DNA from: Chytridium lagenaria
Taxonomy: Eukaryota; Chytridiomycota; Chytridiomycetes; Chytridiales; Chytridiaceae
Direction: 5' to 3'
Assembly (NCBI GenBank): GCA_025449115.1
Contig: JAHLKC010000130.1
Coordinates: 1-64,000, forward strand
DNA: 64,000 nt
This document shows, in pieces, positions 40,501-54,700 of the stretch. A model generated the notes under the pieces. The model saw nothing but the letters and a program-made list of their open reading frames with translations, had not been told where the DNA came from and did not search any database. The position numbers and the translations under genes are program-made. Within the stretch, counting starts at the first letter, position 1; each line of letters begins with the position of its first letter.

Positions 40501-43500
40501 GGGTCAACCTGCGGAAGTCAAGAAGGAGGTGATTTCACCGGATGTGGTGTCTCCTGTACAGAACTTGGAGGCAAAGAAGACAGTGACGGAAATACCTGCT
40601 GCGGTGAAGGCACCAGCTCTGCCCGTAGCGCCTACAGGGGTCACACCAAAGGCACCCCGCACCTGCACCTGCACCAGTATCCGCAGCGGGTGGAGCGGAG
40701 GATATCGAGGAGATTGAACAACAATTTTTAAGGTATCGGTGCATTTGTTACTTTATGCCATTTTCCTAAAACTCTTATTATTCAGCCCGGATACCATTGC
40801 ATCAAACCAAGTTCTCGAGGTTGAATATACGGCTCTTACCTCCCAAATTGCTGCTCTTCAGGCTGCCCGGAAACCCGTCCCTGAAGACCTGACTGACCGT
40901 AAAATGGGTTACGAGCTGCGCATGAATCTTCTTGTTACCCTTGTTCAGGTTGGGAAACTCACTATGCCAGGTAACATGCAACCCCCCTTCCCCACCCCCA
41001 ATTTTTTTATACTTTTTGTATATCTTGTAATTAACTTCTCTAACATGATGGGAATTAGATTACATTGCGTCCGTCAAGACTTCGATTGCTGCGACAAAGA
41101 AACAGGCGGTGAGTTTTAAGAACGCGAATAAAATGGAGCTTGCAAAGATGGCTTTGAAGAGGGTTAAGATGATGACGGAGGAGGTGGAGGAGGTGGAACA
41201 AGCTATGGCGAATGGGGATTTATGATCATACTACCAAAAGAAAACCATTTTTTTAATACTCATCTGTTTTTTTTTAAAAAATAAAAGTATAGTTTTTTTT
41301 TAAAAAAAAAACAAAACACAAAAACTGTACTAATCAGAGCCTTCTTTTTTTGTTGATTGATTAATATAAGGTTTGTTTATTTCAATAACGACTTTGCGAT
41401 CTGCTCTTGGCGGATTTCAGGGCTTGCGCGATGGTTTGTTCGGTTAGAGGGAGGGAATCATCGTTGCCCTTCTTTGTCACCCTTGCAGCGATCTGCGTTG
41501 CCTCGGATTCCAAAATGATTCTAAAGTGAATGATTAAAAAAAAGAACAAACATGAATGAACGAGGAGGCAGCAACACAAGCGCGGCCAACTCAATGGACA
41601 GATAAAAAAGCCATCCCCTCATGTAAAAAGAAAACAAAGCAACCATAAAAAAAATAATAAAGCCAGAAACCCCAACTTACCCGTCATCTATTGTCTCATC
41701 CAACGCCAACATGACCAAATCTCCATTCTCCAACAACGTCCGTTTCTCCACCTGTCCCAACAGGATGGACAAGGCATCGTGAAAACTCGATAAACAACTC
41801 GCAATCATCAATTCATTCTCATCGCTCCCTCCCACAAGATACATGAAGACATCCACCGAGTTCTTGAACACCACTACATGTCCGTCAAACAGGATAATCT
41901 CGGTAGAACCTTTGCGGGTTTTCTCGAATAAGGCTTTTTCAAACACTTTTTGGTCCTTGGTTGTCGGGTAGTCAGGAGAATAGTATTTGGCGATGAGACG
42001 TTTGCCTTCGCTGTCTAGGAGGACGGCGGCGCGGATCGAGTTAAGCTGGGAGGAAGGGGGTTGAGGGGTTGAAAGTGTGAATCATTGGGGGGGATTATTC
42101 CATCAGACGCAAAACCATCCAACTCACCCCAAGGTTGACCATGATGGAGAATTTTTCACGAATTCTATCACAACTTCCACACTTGGCACCAAAACGTAAA
42201 CAAGGACTACCAGATGAACCCCAAAAAACCCCCTCACAATAAATATATATTTTCGAATGCAAAAATAAACAGGATATGAAAATTCACTGAATCGACGCAC
42301 ATATCGTCAAATCCCTCATCTGCTGCAATACACTCTCCACCTGTCCCTCCAACCCCGCCCCACCCTCCAGCGACCCCGAATTCCCAAACGCCTTACTGAT
42401 CTCCTCCAACTTATCGAACGCCCTCTCATTAAACTGCAACTGAATCTTAACCAACGCTTCAAATGATGGATCCAGATACGGGGACTCTCAAATCAATTAG
42501 TTTTGGAATCTCTGTGATCAACGCATCGTTGTGTTCGTCATAGGCATCTTTGGCTTGCGTGAGTTCGGCTTCAGCCTGTCAATGAAAATGAGGTTAGTAA
42601 AAGCATAAAAAGGGAATGGGGTGGCGTACGCGAGGGAGTTTGGATGGATCGTCGGAAGGTTTTTCGATCAGCCTTTTTACGGCATTGCGACGTTGATCAT
42701 AGTCCAACAACTTTTTTTGGCGACGTTTGATAGTATCATTGAAATCTGGAAAGACTTGAATGAGTTTTCCTAAAGGTTCCATCACTGTCACGACGTAGCT
42801 TGAATCCTACAAGATCCGTTAAAACACATAACACTTGAATACAAGTAATTCAAACCATCTCTGTTCTCGCATCGTCATCCATCGCTTCCACTGCATTCTT
42901 GTATTGGATACCGGCATATCCTAACGCTGCTCCTTGATCATAAAAATGGTCGACGGTTTCAGCGATTCTCTTTTGAGCAAGCGTCATTGCTTTGATAATT
43001 AGACTGTGTAAACGTTGGAAATGTTCCTACCTCTAACGGAATCAAGGTATCCTTTTGCTTCTTTATGGAGTTTATCAATCTTGGTTTCGAACCTTTTGGA
43101 AATAAGGAGATCAGTTTCAATGGTTTGGAAAGCGTCACTTACACTTTGAACCGTTTCTCCTCTTCCTCGTAATCCTTATCCACCTGCAAAAAGGGTATTA
43201 AATGAGCCACACTTGTTGAACGTGGAATACCGTTTTTTCCATGGCACCGGTGGATTGCATCACTTGGACCGTAGCCCTCGTCACGGCTTTCTTGAATCCG
43301 GACCTGAAGAATGGCATGAGCTTCACTTGGGTGATTGATGTGTGGAGGCTTGTAAACATGGTTTTTGCTTACCAGCTCATGATGTTGGAAGGTTGTTTTG
43401 ACAAATGTTGATCAAAAATTCTCAGATCTCAACAACGAACCTGGAAGAAAGGTTTGGTGCGCTTGACTCTAAAAACCATATGTAATAGTCATCTTTCAAG

Positions 43501-46500
43501 AGAAATACATGGGATCATAAAAGGTCGCAGACAGAGATGCGGTAAGCAAATTGGGTAGGAAACAGACAGGCAAAGAAAAGACGAAAATATGCACGAAAAG
43601 CAACATGTAAAAGAAAAGGCCTCAACACAGACAAAACATTTCATTCCACATCATCGAGCTTTCATAAACCCAGTCCTTTTGCCACCCTCAATATACATGC
43701 CCCTGACGACATTTGGAAACTGTCCACAGAGATACTCAAACTCCTTCCTCTAGGACAAGTTGGCGAATAACACACCTGCCCAGGCTTGCAAGTCGGTGAA
43801 TAGCAGTCCACTCTCATGCCTTTCCCCTCTTCAATCAAATGCGCCGCCGTAGTCCTAGCCCCGTCCGCGGCCCAACCTACAACTCCACGAATCTCACCAG
43901 CCCACCTCCCACCCACATTCACCGATGCCTCATATACCCTGTCCACGCCTGACGCGTGCGCAGCTGCTCCACCCATAGCTCTTGCACCTCTCACAATATC
44001 TCCGACAGTCGCTCTAGCGGCGCCGGCAGCTCCTTTGACCATATTGACTCCTCGTGGGATGGTGTCGAGGATACCCGTGTATTCGAGGACCGCGCTTCCA
44101 GCAAGAGTAAGCTGGCCGAGTGCCGACCGGATGCCTGTTTCGTAAAAGCCGCCGAGGATGGGGAGTTGGGCGATGTAGTCTTGAGCAACGTGGACTTCGT
44201 GGTGACGGGCTATGACGAGGAAAGCGTCGCCGAGGACTGGGGAGGATTCGAGTTGGAGTTTAAGGATCTGATGGATCTTGATAGGAACCATGCCGCCGAG
44301 AGCCTTTGGGGAAGAGTATTGAACCATGTCGACCATTGCGGTTTTGAGATGCAGAGTCATAAGCTTTTTTTTTTATATGTATGTTGATTAATATTGGTGG
44401 TTGACAGTTTAATGGTATAAAATGTAGAGTTGTAATAATAATTATAATTTTATCAGGATAATTGAATTGAACAAGATAAATTAAATAAACAAAGGAAATA
44501 AAAAATTAATAAAAATCAAAATAAATAATAATTATAAAATAAAAAAATAGATAACTAATATGAACTCACTTGTGGTTTCAATTTCACATCTTAAATCGAC
44601 ATTGCTGTTTGCAAGAGCGATATACGATCTCGCAATCTCTTCTCTTCCCGTTTAAAAGCTTGATTCATGATACAAAATAGATTTAAATATAATTAATATG
44701 ATAGAGTATGAATAAATGGAATGGAATAAAATGGAAGATGTTGGAATAAAAAATAGAATAAAATAATTATAATATTAATAATGATAAATAATAAATAACC
44801 TCTTACCATATAAGGATTCTGTATGTGCATTCTTCATCGTAATAAAGATCTGTTGCTTTTCGTATATTCTCCACATTTACAGATATCAGTGGTTTTAAAC
44901 AAGGATTGGATCTCTACGGCGATATTATCTCTATTCATATTCTCTGTCTGTCTATGTATCCGACTAACTTGATTATAATTGGAATGGGATGAATGGATGT
45001 GGATGGATGAATGAAATGGATGAATAGATGAGGGTAGAGAGTAGAGCAGCAGAGTAGCAGAGTAGCAGGGTAGAGAGGAGAGAGTAGAGAGTAAGTAGCA
45101 GCGTAGAGTAGAGTAGAGAATAAATGAATGAATGGATGGATGAGTGAATGAATGAATGAATGAAACGATGAAAGAATGTAAATAATAAATCTCTAAAGTT
45201 GCTGTGTGTGACATGACGTTGCTATCTACTATCTACCGTAAATACCTAATATAATACCTGTGCATTTACACCTTGGTACATTTCCTGTTACACAATCATT
45301 TGAACAAACAAAAACCACCATTTTTAACGGTGAGACAATTTCATATTAAATAAATAAATAAATAAAAAACAAAATGAGCTTCTAGATTGCTCACTTGCTA
45401 TTCCATCCACTCGCATCATCCATCCATCCCATCCATCCATCCACTCGCATCCGTTCATCCATCCACAAGTCATTATCATCATCATAAAAAGTCACTCTAC
45501 TTTCATGCATATCATTTTAAACTCACAAATTCCAAAAATACTTGCAAATCCGTATTCTATTATTACCGTAAATAATAAGCTAAAACAGCTCCACTATTGA
45601 GTCAATTCTCCTTTATATTACTCATTTCCACACTTCCGGTTTTATCCCATCATCTTTCTTTTTCCTCCAATCTTCAACCTTCCCGCTTCTTCCCCTTCTT
45701 TCTCAACAGTCATCCCTCGTCGATTCTGTGTCTTGAGTAAAGTAATCAACTCAAGCCAACGACCCACTTTAACAAACCGGCAGCCAGGGAGTCGAGTGGA
45801 CTAGTGCTTGAACGGTCTCACACCATTGCTTCTCTCGGATGGGACGCTACCTCTCCTAAGGAGACTTTATTCTTCTTCTTCCTCTTTTCTCTCGCGATCT
45901 TCCAATCTCGAAATCACTAAAATCCTGTTTAATCCCTTACATTTGATCTCTTCCTCGCGTGCTCCCTGAGTTCTCTTGTTGTGTGTTGTCGTCGAGATGC
46001 GCAAGCTCTCCCTACCATCGTCCTTACCCAAAAAGGTAAATGACTGGGAGATTGCGCTCGACATTATCGAGCGGCAGGAACAAGGGACAAAACTGCCCAG
46101 ACCTCTTTAGGTGTCTCTCCGCCTCTGGCCGATCACAATGCTCGTGATCGCACTGATCTCGACTCAAATCAGACCCTCAGCGAGACTGCCACCACTCTGC
46201 CTGCCAGTAGCGACTGCTCAACAAGTAATTGTGATCAACAGCAACTACTAAAGCATCAAATCAACAACAACAACAACAACAAGACTTGTCGTCCCTTAAG
46301 AATCCAGCCGTGACCACCATACCTTTCAACTTTCCCCGGCGTCTACCCTGTCACTGCAGCAGCAGCAACATCAACATTTGTCGCGTACGAGCAGCAAGCG
46401 GTCCATAGATCAGGTTGATGGACCTTCCAACGATATCCCAGCTCCCTCTGGCGCCATAACCCTCTCCTCAGGCCCATTTCCACCCTCCCCTGCTCCTCAT

Positions 46501-48702
46501 TCAGACGCGCAGCAGCAGCAGCAACAAAATGACGCCATCTCTCCCTCTCCCTCTCAACCCTCCCCCTCCTTTCTCGCCGAAACCACCCACAATACCCACA
46601 GCAACAGCGCCACCGCCGACGGAAAAAGTTGAAGATCCCATCATCACCCAACTCCTCCGCAACAGAGGTCCTATGACCGATGTAAGCGAGGACGCGGAAT
46701 CAGAGCGTCGGAAACGCATGTACGTCATGTTGCGTTATAGTCACTCGTACAAGCGTATCCAAGTTGAAGGGGCCAACACGCGTTGGGCGGCTGCGGCTGC
46801 TGCTTTTGAGCAGTTTCAACAGGAGCAAGGAGTGCAGCCTGATCAATCATCGGCAGATCAAGATCAAGACCTAGTTATGATCACCCGTGAAGTCTCTTCT
46901 GTAGATCACGATGGGTCTATGAATAACACCATCTCAACTGCAGAAGGACCTGTACCGTTCAAAAGGCAAGGCTCTGAAAAACCCCTTCAATCTGCTCTAC
47001 GGAGTCGACGGTCGTCAGAACGTCCCACCATATCCCTGTCTCTTCACCAGGATGTCTCAAGCAGCGCTCTTGTCGTCCCCATCATCCCTTCCTCTCTCCC
47101 CGTAGTGACCAATTCCCACTTCTTGGACTGTGAATCAGATAACTACACTAGTAGTAGCCCCTCACGCACCACAGATTCTTCCCTCTACTCTTCATCCTCT
47201 CCAAGCAAACTCACCAACCCTCTCAACCTCATCAAGCCTTCACAATCCCATCACCCCGCCGCACTCCCCCTGGAGTCCACTCCAACCCCACAAACCGAAA
47301 ACCTCCCCCAAGCCCTCCCTCTCTCCTACACGCCAACCATAGACGACGCCACTCAACCCACCAGACGCTCAAGCCTCTCCAGCGCACAGCCCGAGCAGAC
47401 TCGTCGAGGTCAACGCAAAGTCTCCTTTTCCAGCAACGTCACCATGATCAAAGACCCGCGCCCCCTCCTCCTCCTCCAAACCGTCCCCTCGGCCATCTCC
47501 TCCACCGCCATGGACGAAGACCCCTCCGCGTCCATGAGTTCCCTCGCATCCTCCCCGTCTGTCGCGAGCGTGGAAAACACGGACACGACTGGGGCAAGGT
47601 TGCTTGGGGCGTTGAGGGAGACGGCGCAGAAGGTTCGACGGAGTTCGAGTCATGCTTTGTCGTCGTTGAGTGGGAGTAGTATGAGCGTGGCATCACCTCA
47701 TGGATCAGTGTTGTCGTTAAAAAAGGGGAAGATGGATGCTGCGACGCCTGTGGAGCGTATGGAGATGGAGGGGGTTGTATTTGTTGAGAATGTGGAGAAG
47801 GGCGGGGAGAGAATTGAGGTGGAGGAGGATGGGGGTGTTGGTGGGAGGAAGAGACAGGGAAAGTGGAGGGGTTGGTGGATTGGTGTTGTGAGGGTGTTTG
47901 GACGGGGGAAGAAGAGGATGACGGGGAAGAAGTGAATGCTTCTAAAAATAGGGAATCCATATCTTACTGTTATTTATTTATTTATTTATGAAGTTTAGGG
48001 ATCTTAATATAATGAAGTTACTTTATGATTTGTTTCTAATACATACATACCTTTTTTTAGCAACAACAATGAATAATGTTTATATTCTTACTGTGTACAT
48101 TACAAATTACTTTTATAAATGTGTGTAATAACTCTTGTTACGAAGGCAGCAGAACAAGTTCACGCTGAGGAAACAACATTGCTGAAAGACAAGGAATTGA
48201 ATCGAAAGCTCCCATCACTTTCTTTTGCTTGCGAGTATCTCATACGCGTGCGTGTAAAGTTGATAAAGTAAGTAAGTAAATAAGTATTAATATAAATAAT
48301 AGTTTACGCGTTAATATCATTTATTAATATTTAGTTATAATATTAATATTAATACCTATATATTTATTATAGTTATTTTATAGTTTGTAATTACATATTC
48401 TAAGACATAGTGTGAAAGAGGGATCGAATAATCAAAGGATAAAGATTAAATAATAATAATAAATAATTATTAATAATATAATATTTATTAATATTAAATA
48501 TTTATAATTATTTATTTAATTATATTATAATATTATAGAGTGACGTTATTTTGCTTAAATGGGCTTCATGGCACACACACACATAAACACAAAAGAGAAA
48601 AAGAAACAAAATTTATTTTTATAATTGTTATGTACAAGTAAGTGAGGGTTACTTGGTGTATCACTTTAGGGTTCTCTTTGTAATAATTGGAAACCTAAAA
48701 CA

Positions 48703-48742
<40 letters not shown>

Positions 48743-51700
48743 CACCCGAAAGGATAATCATATCAGGAGCACATATTGAAGCGATGACGGTGTCCACAGC
48801 GTCTGCACCAGCAACAACGACCACAGCGATAACCATGATGATGGCACCTCCACATCCAACTCCAGCACCACCACCACCACCACCACCACCAACCTCTTTC
48901 TCCTCTTCTTTCTCTATGGAGCATCATAGTACTCATCACCATCAGCATAGTCACCATCACCAGAACATTCAACACCATCATAACTATCAATTCCAGAACC
49001 CACCACCAACACCAACAGCAGCAGTTTCAACATGCCCATCATCATGAACAGCAGCAGCAGCAGCAGCAGCAGCATCAGATACAGCATAGAAAGAAGCAGC
49101 AAGAGGTTGCTGATAGATTAATGCACAGCCAGGCAAATCATCAACACCGTATACAGCACATTCTTCCTTCTGCCATCTCGCCTTCCACCACTAGTTCCCC
49201 TCACCACCATCACCACAACCACCATCATCATCATCAACAACAACAACAACAACAAGAGCAAGAACAAGAAAAACAACCGCCACAACAACCACAGCAACAC
49301 CATTCTCACCAATACCATCCCTACAGCACCACTCAGCACCACCCCCAACATCTGACAAAACCCATCCCCCCATCCACAACCCTTCACCACTATCAACCTC
49401 ATCCCTCCCCTCCCTCCATCCCACACCATCCCTACCAATACCAGCATCACCCCGCTGACCGTCACCACCATCTTCCAACTCCTCCATCCACCACTACTCT
49501 TCCACACCAAGACCGTAATCATCACGAAGACTCCTCCCAATACACCTACACCCCACGGCGTCCAAGCAACCCCAACATCACCACATCCCAACCCGCGCGT
49601 CGCATTTACTGGACGGATTCACGATCTGTTGAACCCTGTCGGCTCTTCAACGTCAGCTCCGCAAGACCCTAAGAAAAATATGTTGGAGAAGGCTCTTTCC
49701 GTGGCAAAGGTTGCTGGTAAGTCATGCATTTCGCGCATTCGATGTTTCTTTTGCATAGTTTTTGTAACGTTTTTTTTTTATATTTTTTTAGTCGTGGCTG
49801 TGTCGACGAAATCTGGTCTCGGCCCCCTTGAAGACGAAGAAGTTCTCTCTGATCTCAAGAAAAACTGAAGAAGCCATTGCCGCACATCAAGCTCAGGTAT
49901 GAATAGTAGGAACTTCTTGAACGTGATCTTTATATTTTCTATTTCAGTCGTTGATGAAGCCCTCGATTTCAACTCACTGAATGTTTCTCTCCACAGGCCA
50001 AAGAAACACGCTGAAGCAGCAGCCGCCGCCGCCGCCTCACGTGACGCCATCCTTCGTGCGGCTGGGATCACCGAGAACAATGCCGAAGACGAAAAGGCCA
50101 TTGCGGCTGCTACTGAATTCGTGTTGGCGTCATTAAGGGAACGGTTTAAAAAATCAAAGCGAAAGGAAGGTGAAAAGGAGGAGATTGAGACATATGATGG
50201 ACCTAGAAAAAAGACGAAAGTCGACGCTGCCACGGATGGGGCTGGAGTTGAAGCGAAGGAGCAACGTTCTGCGCGTATCGCCAATGGCAAGTCTACGCAT
50301 CGTATCACCATGCCACCTGTACCTCAATCTATCGCCATTCCACCTAACAGCCAAGTGACTTTACCCCCACTCGCGTCCCTGAATTACCGCATGCCAGCTG
50401 CCTACCCAACCATGTTTGCCAGCCCAGTTCCGAGCAACGACTCTATGAAAATCCATGTACCGCCTACTCATACCACCTCGTCCATCCTCCCTTCCCCACC
50501 AGACCACGCAACCGTCCACAAAGACCACCCTCAGCCATCCCCTCAACCTCTTACCCCGCAAGACCCAACCCCACCCCCAACCAAACCTCGCGCAAAGCCC
50601 AAACGCAAACAAAAGTCCCCCGTAGACGCCACCCCAACGTTGATAGCGATTCATCCCTCCAGGCCTCCAAAGTGCCACAACGTCGCCGCCGTTGGGATGC
50701 GGATGAGCTTTTGGCGCTTGAAGAGGGGATGATGATTCATGGGACCCATTGGGCGGGATTGTTGGGGATCCGGCTTTTAAGGATCGGTTGAGGGATCGTG
50801 GGCAGATGCAGTTAAAGGATAAAGCGGCGACCGAGAAGGAGCGACGGATTAGGATGGCGAGGAAGGAAGGCAGGGAACCGAGTGATGAGGAGTTGGGGTT
50901 TGGAGAGTTGCTTGTGATAGGAAACGGGTGTTGGTGAAGGAGTGAATATGAAATTTTTGTGTTTATGCCGTGTATAGAGTCTCTAAATAAATGTAATTGA
51001 ATTTATCTTGTTTTACTTTATATGTTTAACCTTTGCAAAGTGGGCGGCGGAAAACTAGTGGACGTGTAAATCTTGAACATTTATAAAAGTATAGAAGTAA
51101 ACTGATAAAAATAACTTTACTACCCGGCCTGTGCAAGTCGTGAACGTCCATTTTAAAACTAACAACTTCTTTGCTACCAACCGTCTGCAGAGATTTGACC
51201 GCGTTACATAACACTACCTCCAACCAAGCAGGCGGGGAACCAATTGACGATAGTGACGTCCGTGCCAGAGAGGATTGTAAAAGAGACGCGTAAAGCAGCT
51301 AAAATCTGAGAGTGTTTTCAACAAAAAGGGTATATATATATTTCCGTTAACAGTAACAAAATGCGGCAATTAGATCAATACGAAAGAGCTTGTTGTGCTG
51401 TGTTCTGCAAGCTGCAACGAGGTCCGCCAAGTGAAAAATTGGATGAACGTAGAAGCAACTTATACACATTCGTAACTTTGTGTTGGATGCTAACTATATA
51501 TTTGAAGTAGATTTGGTCCGGGAGTTTATATATATAAAACACTTTAGTGTTTGTTTGCCTTCAGTACTATCTGGAAGACGCCACTGAGCACAAGGAATGG
51601 GGCGGTTTGAGGACTGAGAGGAACCCCAGATATCGTCAAAGGCAATGAAATCATCTTTGGACACTGGCCTTGTCGCTGTAGGGGTGAAGAACACCCGTTT

Positions 51701-54700
51701 TGGTATTCTTATCCACTGCCTCTTGACGTTTATCCACCACTGTTTTGTGTTGTAGCTCAAGGTCAGAGTCAGCGACGCAGATGACAGTTAGGAAAATATC
51801 TAAGCGTGTGAAATCTCTGGGCGAGCTCCTAGAACATTGTATTTATAGGAAGAGATCACAAGGTCTCATTAATTGTTTATTTAAAAAAAGGTAAGGGCAA
51901 TGCTAACAGTGAAATTCAACGAGTGAAGATGGGTGAGCATAGAGGTCTTTTAGTGAACAGAGCCAAGGTGAGTCTATACTCACTATCTTTTATATTTTAT
52001 ATCTATATCATGTGAAATTCAAGAAAATATTCAAACATTAACAGGTGATAGCAATGGGATGATGGGGATTACAATTCATTATTATATTAATTGTATGACT
52101 CATGGAACTCCTATTCTCGCCCAACCGCATACTCCGAAGCTTGAATCGAAATGCGCGCGCGCGGCTAGAATATTCGATGAGCCAGGGTTTTTGTTTGGGT
52201 GGTAAGAGTATTTGCTGTCTGAGAAAAGAAAATGGCTCGCAGGTATTTGTAACGTGGCGAACTGGTCATCTCGGAGAAAATACTCTAGCTGATGTAAACA
52301 ACAACAATCGTGCTTCATACCCTTGCTTTTATTGCAGCACAAATCAAAACGAATAAATTGTAAAACTGTGTTTAATATTAAATTTTAACAACACCGAACA
52401 CACAGAGACGCGGGAACCTCCAGAGGATGGGCCCTCTCCCCTCCGGCGGGTTTTTGCAATATTTGAATTGGAGTTGGGGTGCATATATATATATATATAT
52501 ATATATGAAAATTCAGCGATTGTCTATTTTGCATGGCGATTCTTTGATCTGTATTAGATTTCTCGGCCAGATCAGTTGAAGAAATTTATTGGAACTTGAC
52601 CATACCTAAAATTTCTCTACATTTCAACGATATGCAGAATCATCAGTTAAGGTGGCCTTCATTGGTGAGTGGTGATGCCATGCTTCAACATGGATCCATT
52701 GATAAGAAGAGTTTTATGAGTAGAGTGGGCTTTGGACTTTTTAAACAAGAATTATGCATGCCTTCTTAGGCGATTTTGAACCTTTGCATGGCTCCGTGTC
52801 TTGACAAAAACCCCCAATGTTCCTCGCATAGAAGGCATTAACTGTCACTAAATCTCCAGCCTAATTCAACTATGTTTCCTAATACAGGTGGAGGCAATAT
52901 GGCTGGTTCTATGATCGGCGGCATGATTGCCAAAGGTTTCTCCGCATCCAACATCTTCGTTTCTGAGCCCGTCTCTGAACTTGGGTCAAAACTCAAGGAC
53001 AAGTATGGCGTCAACGTCACCAACGACAACAACGCCGCTCTCCACTTTACCACATCCTCCTCCTCTTCCCACGCCGACGTAGTGGTTCTAGCTGTCAAAC
53101 CTCAAGTCCTCAAGGTCGTTTCCGAGGGCATTTCGGAATCGGTGCAAAAGCTGAAACCACTTGTCATTAGCATTGCGGCCGGTATTCGCGTGGATGATTT
53201 GGCAAGGTGGCTTTCGGCATCTCCTTCCACTCATGAGCCTTTGCCAGGCGCTGTCCGACCCTCCATTGTCCGTGTTATGCCCAACACCCCTGCGTTGGTT
53301 CTTGAGGGTGCTTCAGGTCTCTGGGCGGGTTCTGAAGTCACACAGTTGCAAAGAGATCTTGCAACTGTGTTGATGGCATCTTTCAGCGCGAAGGCTTTCT
53401 GGTTGAGAAGGAATCACTTTTGGACGTGGTGACCGGAGTCTCTGGTTAGTTTTTTTTTTTTTTATATCTTCCTTCATTGTATCCTGTGTGCTGGCATTTA
53501 CATTATTCCTTTAGGATCTGGCCCCGCTTATTTCTTTTACCTTCTCGAGGCCATGGAAAACGCTGGTGTAGCGCAGGGCCTTCCCAGGGATGTTGCGCGA
53601 GGCTTAGCTGCCCAAACCTGCCTCGGAGCCGGAAAGATGGCAGTTTCCCAGCTTGAAGACCCGTCTATCCTTAGAAAGAACGTGACCTCCCCCAACGGAA
53701 CCACGGCTGCTGCAATCAAGACTTTTGACGATGCAGGCATGCTAAAATTGTGTTTGATGGTGTCGTTTCTGCCACAAAGAGGGGAGAGGAGTTGGCTGAC
53801 ATTCTCGGAACGCAGGTTAGTTGTTGTTCAATGGTGCCGTTCTTTTCGTTCTCGGTTCTGAAAAACTTTATACTTTTTCTTCAGTAGGGAACCTCATCGT
53901 ATTCAAAGATGTAGATACGTCAAATCCATCGATCGCCTTTGATCTTTTCTGTCTTTTTTGTTTATTGAGTGGTGTGTTTTTACACACTTGCGTAAATGCA
54001 TATGAAATAAAGATATGGTGATCTATAATTGTGAGATCGTGACAAAACGTTTCCAGGCCAGTATCTCCAAAAGAAGTGGTGAGGCAAGCTCTCAGTTTTC
54101 CTTTTTAAAATATTATGCCTTCTGCCCCGTCCTCTCGATATAGGCATCCCAACCGGCCTCCTTGTATGATCTAGCAATGGCAACGATATCCAAATCGCTA
54201 GCATCCTTCCCCATATTTGCATAAATTCCCCTTCCAACGATGATAACATCGCATCCACTTCCTAAAACAACATCTCGTGGCGTCCTATATGTCTGTCCCA
54301 ACCCATCCGATTTCGCGGCCATCTGAACCCCAGGAGTCATGTATATGAAATCCTCCCCTCCCCAACTTGCACGTCCCCACCATCCTCAATTCTCCGTTGT
54401 CCTATGAACCCGATACAGAATTTACGATGCCGACGCGCCATGGCAAAGGCTTCCCGAGTGTAGTCTCCACGGGCGAGAGATCCAGAGGATGACATTTCCG
54501 CCAGTAATAAGAGCCCACGACCGAGGGGCTCACCGACTTCAGCAAGACCCTGAACGATACCATCTCCAGGGATAGGATGAGCATTCGTGATGTGAGACCA
54601 GGAGGCAATTTTGTGAACACCGGAAGAGTACTGAAGCTTCACCGTGTTACCTTATGATACAAGGAGTGAGCGGTGATGGTCTATATATGAATTGTAAGAT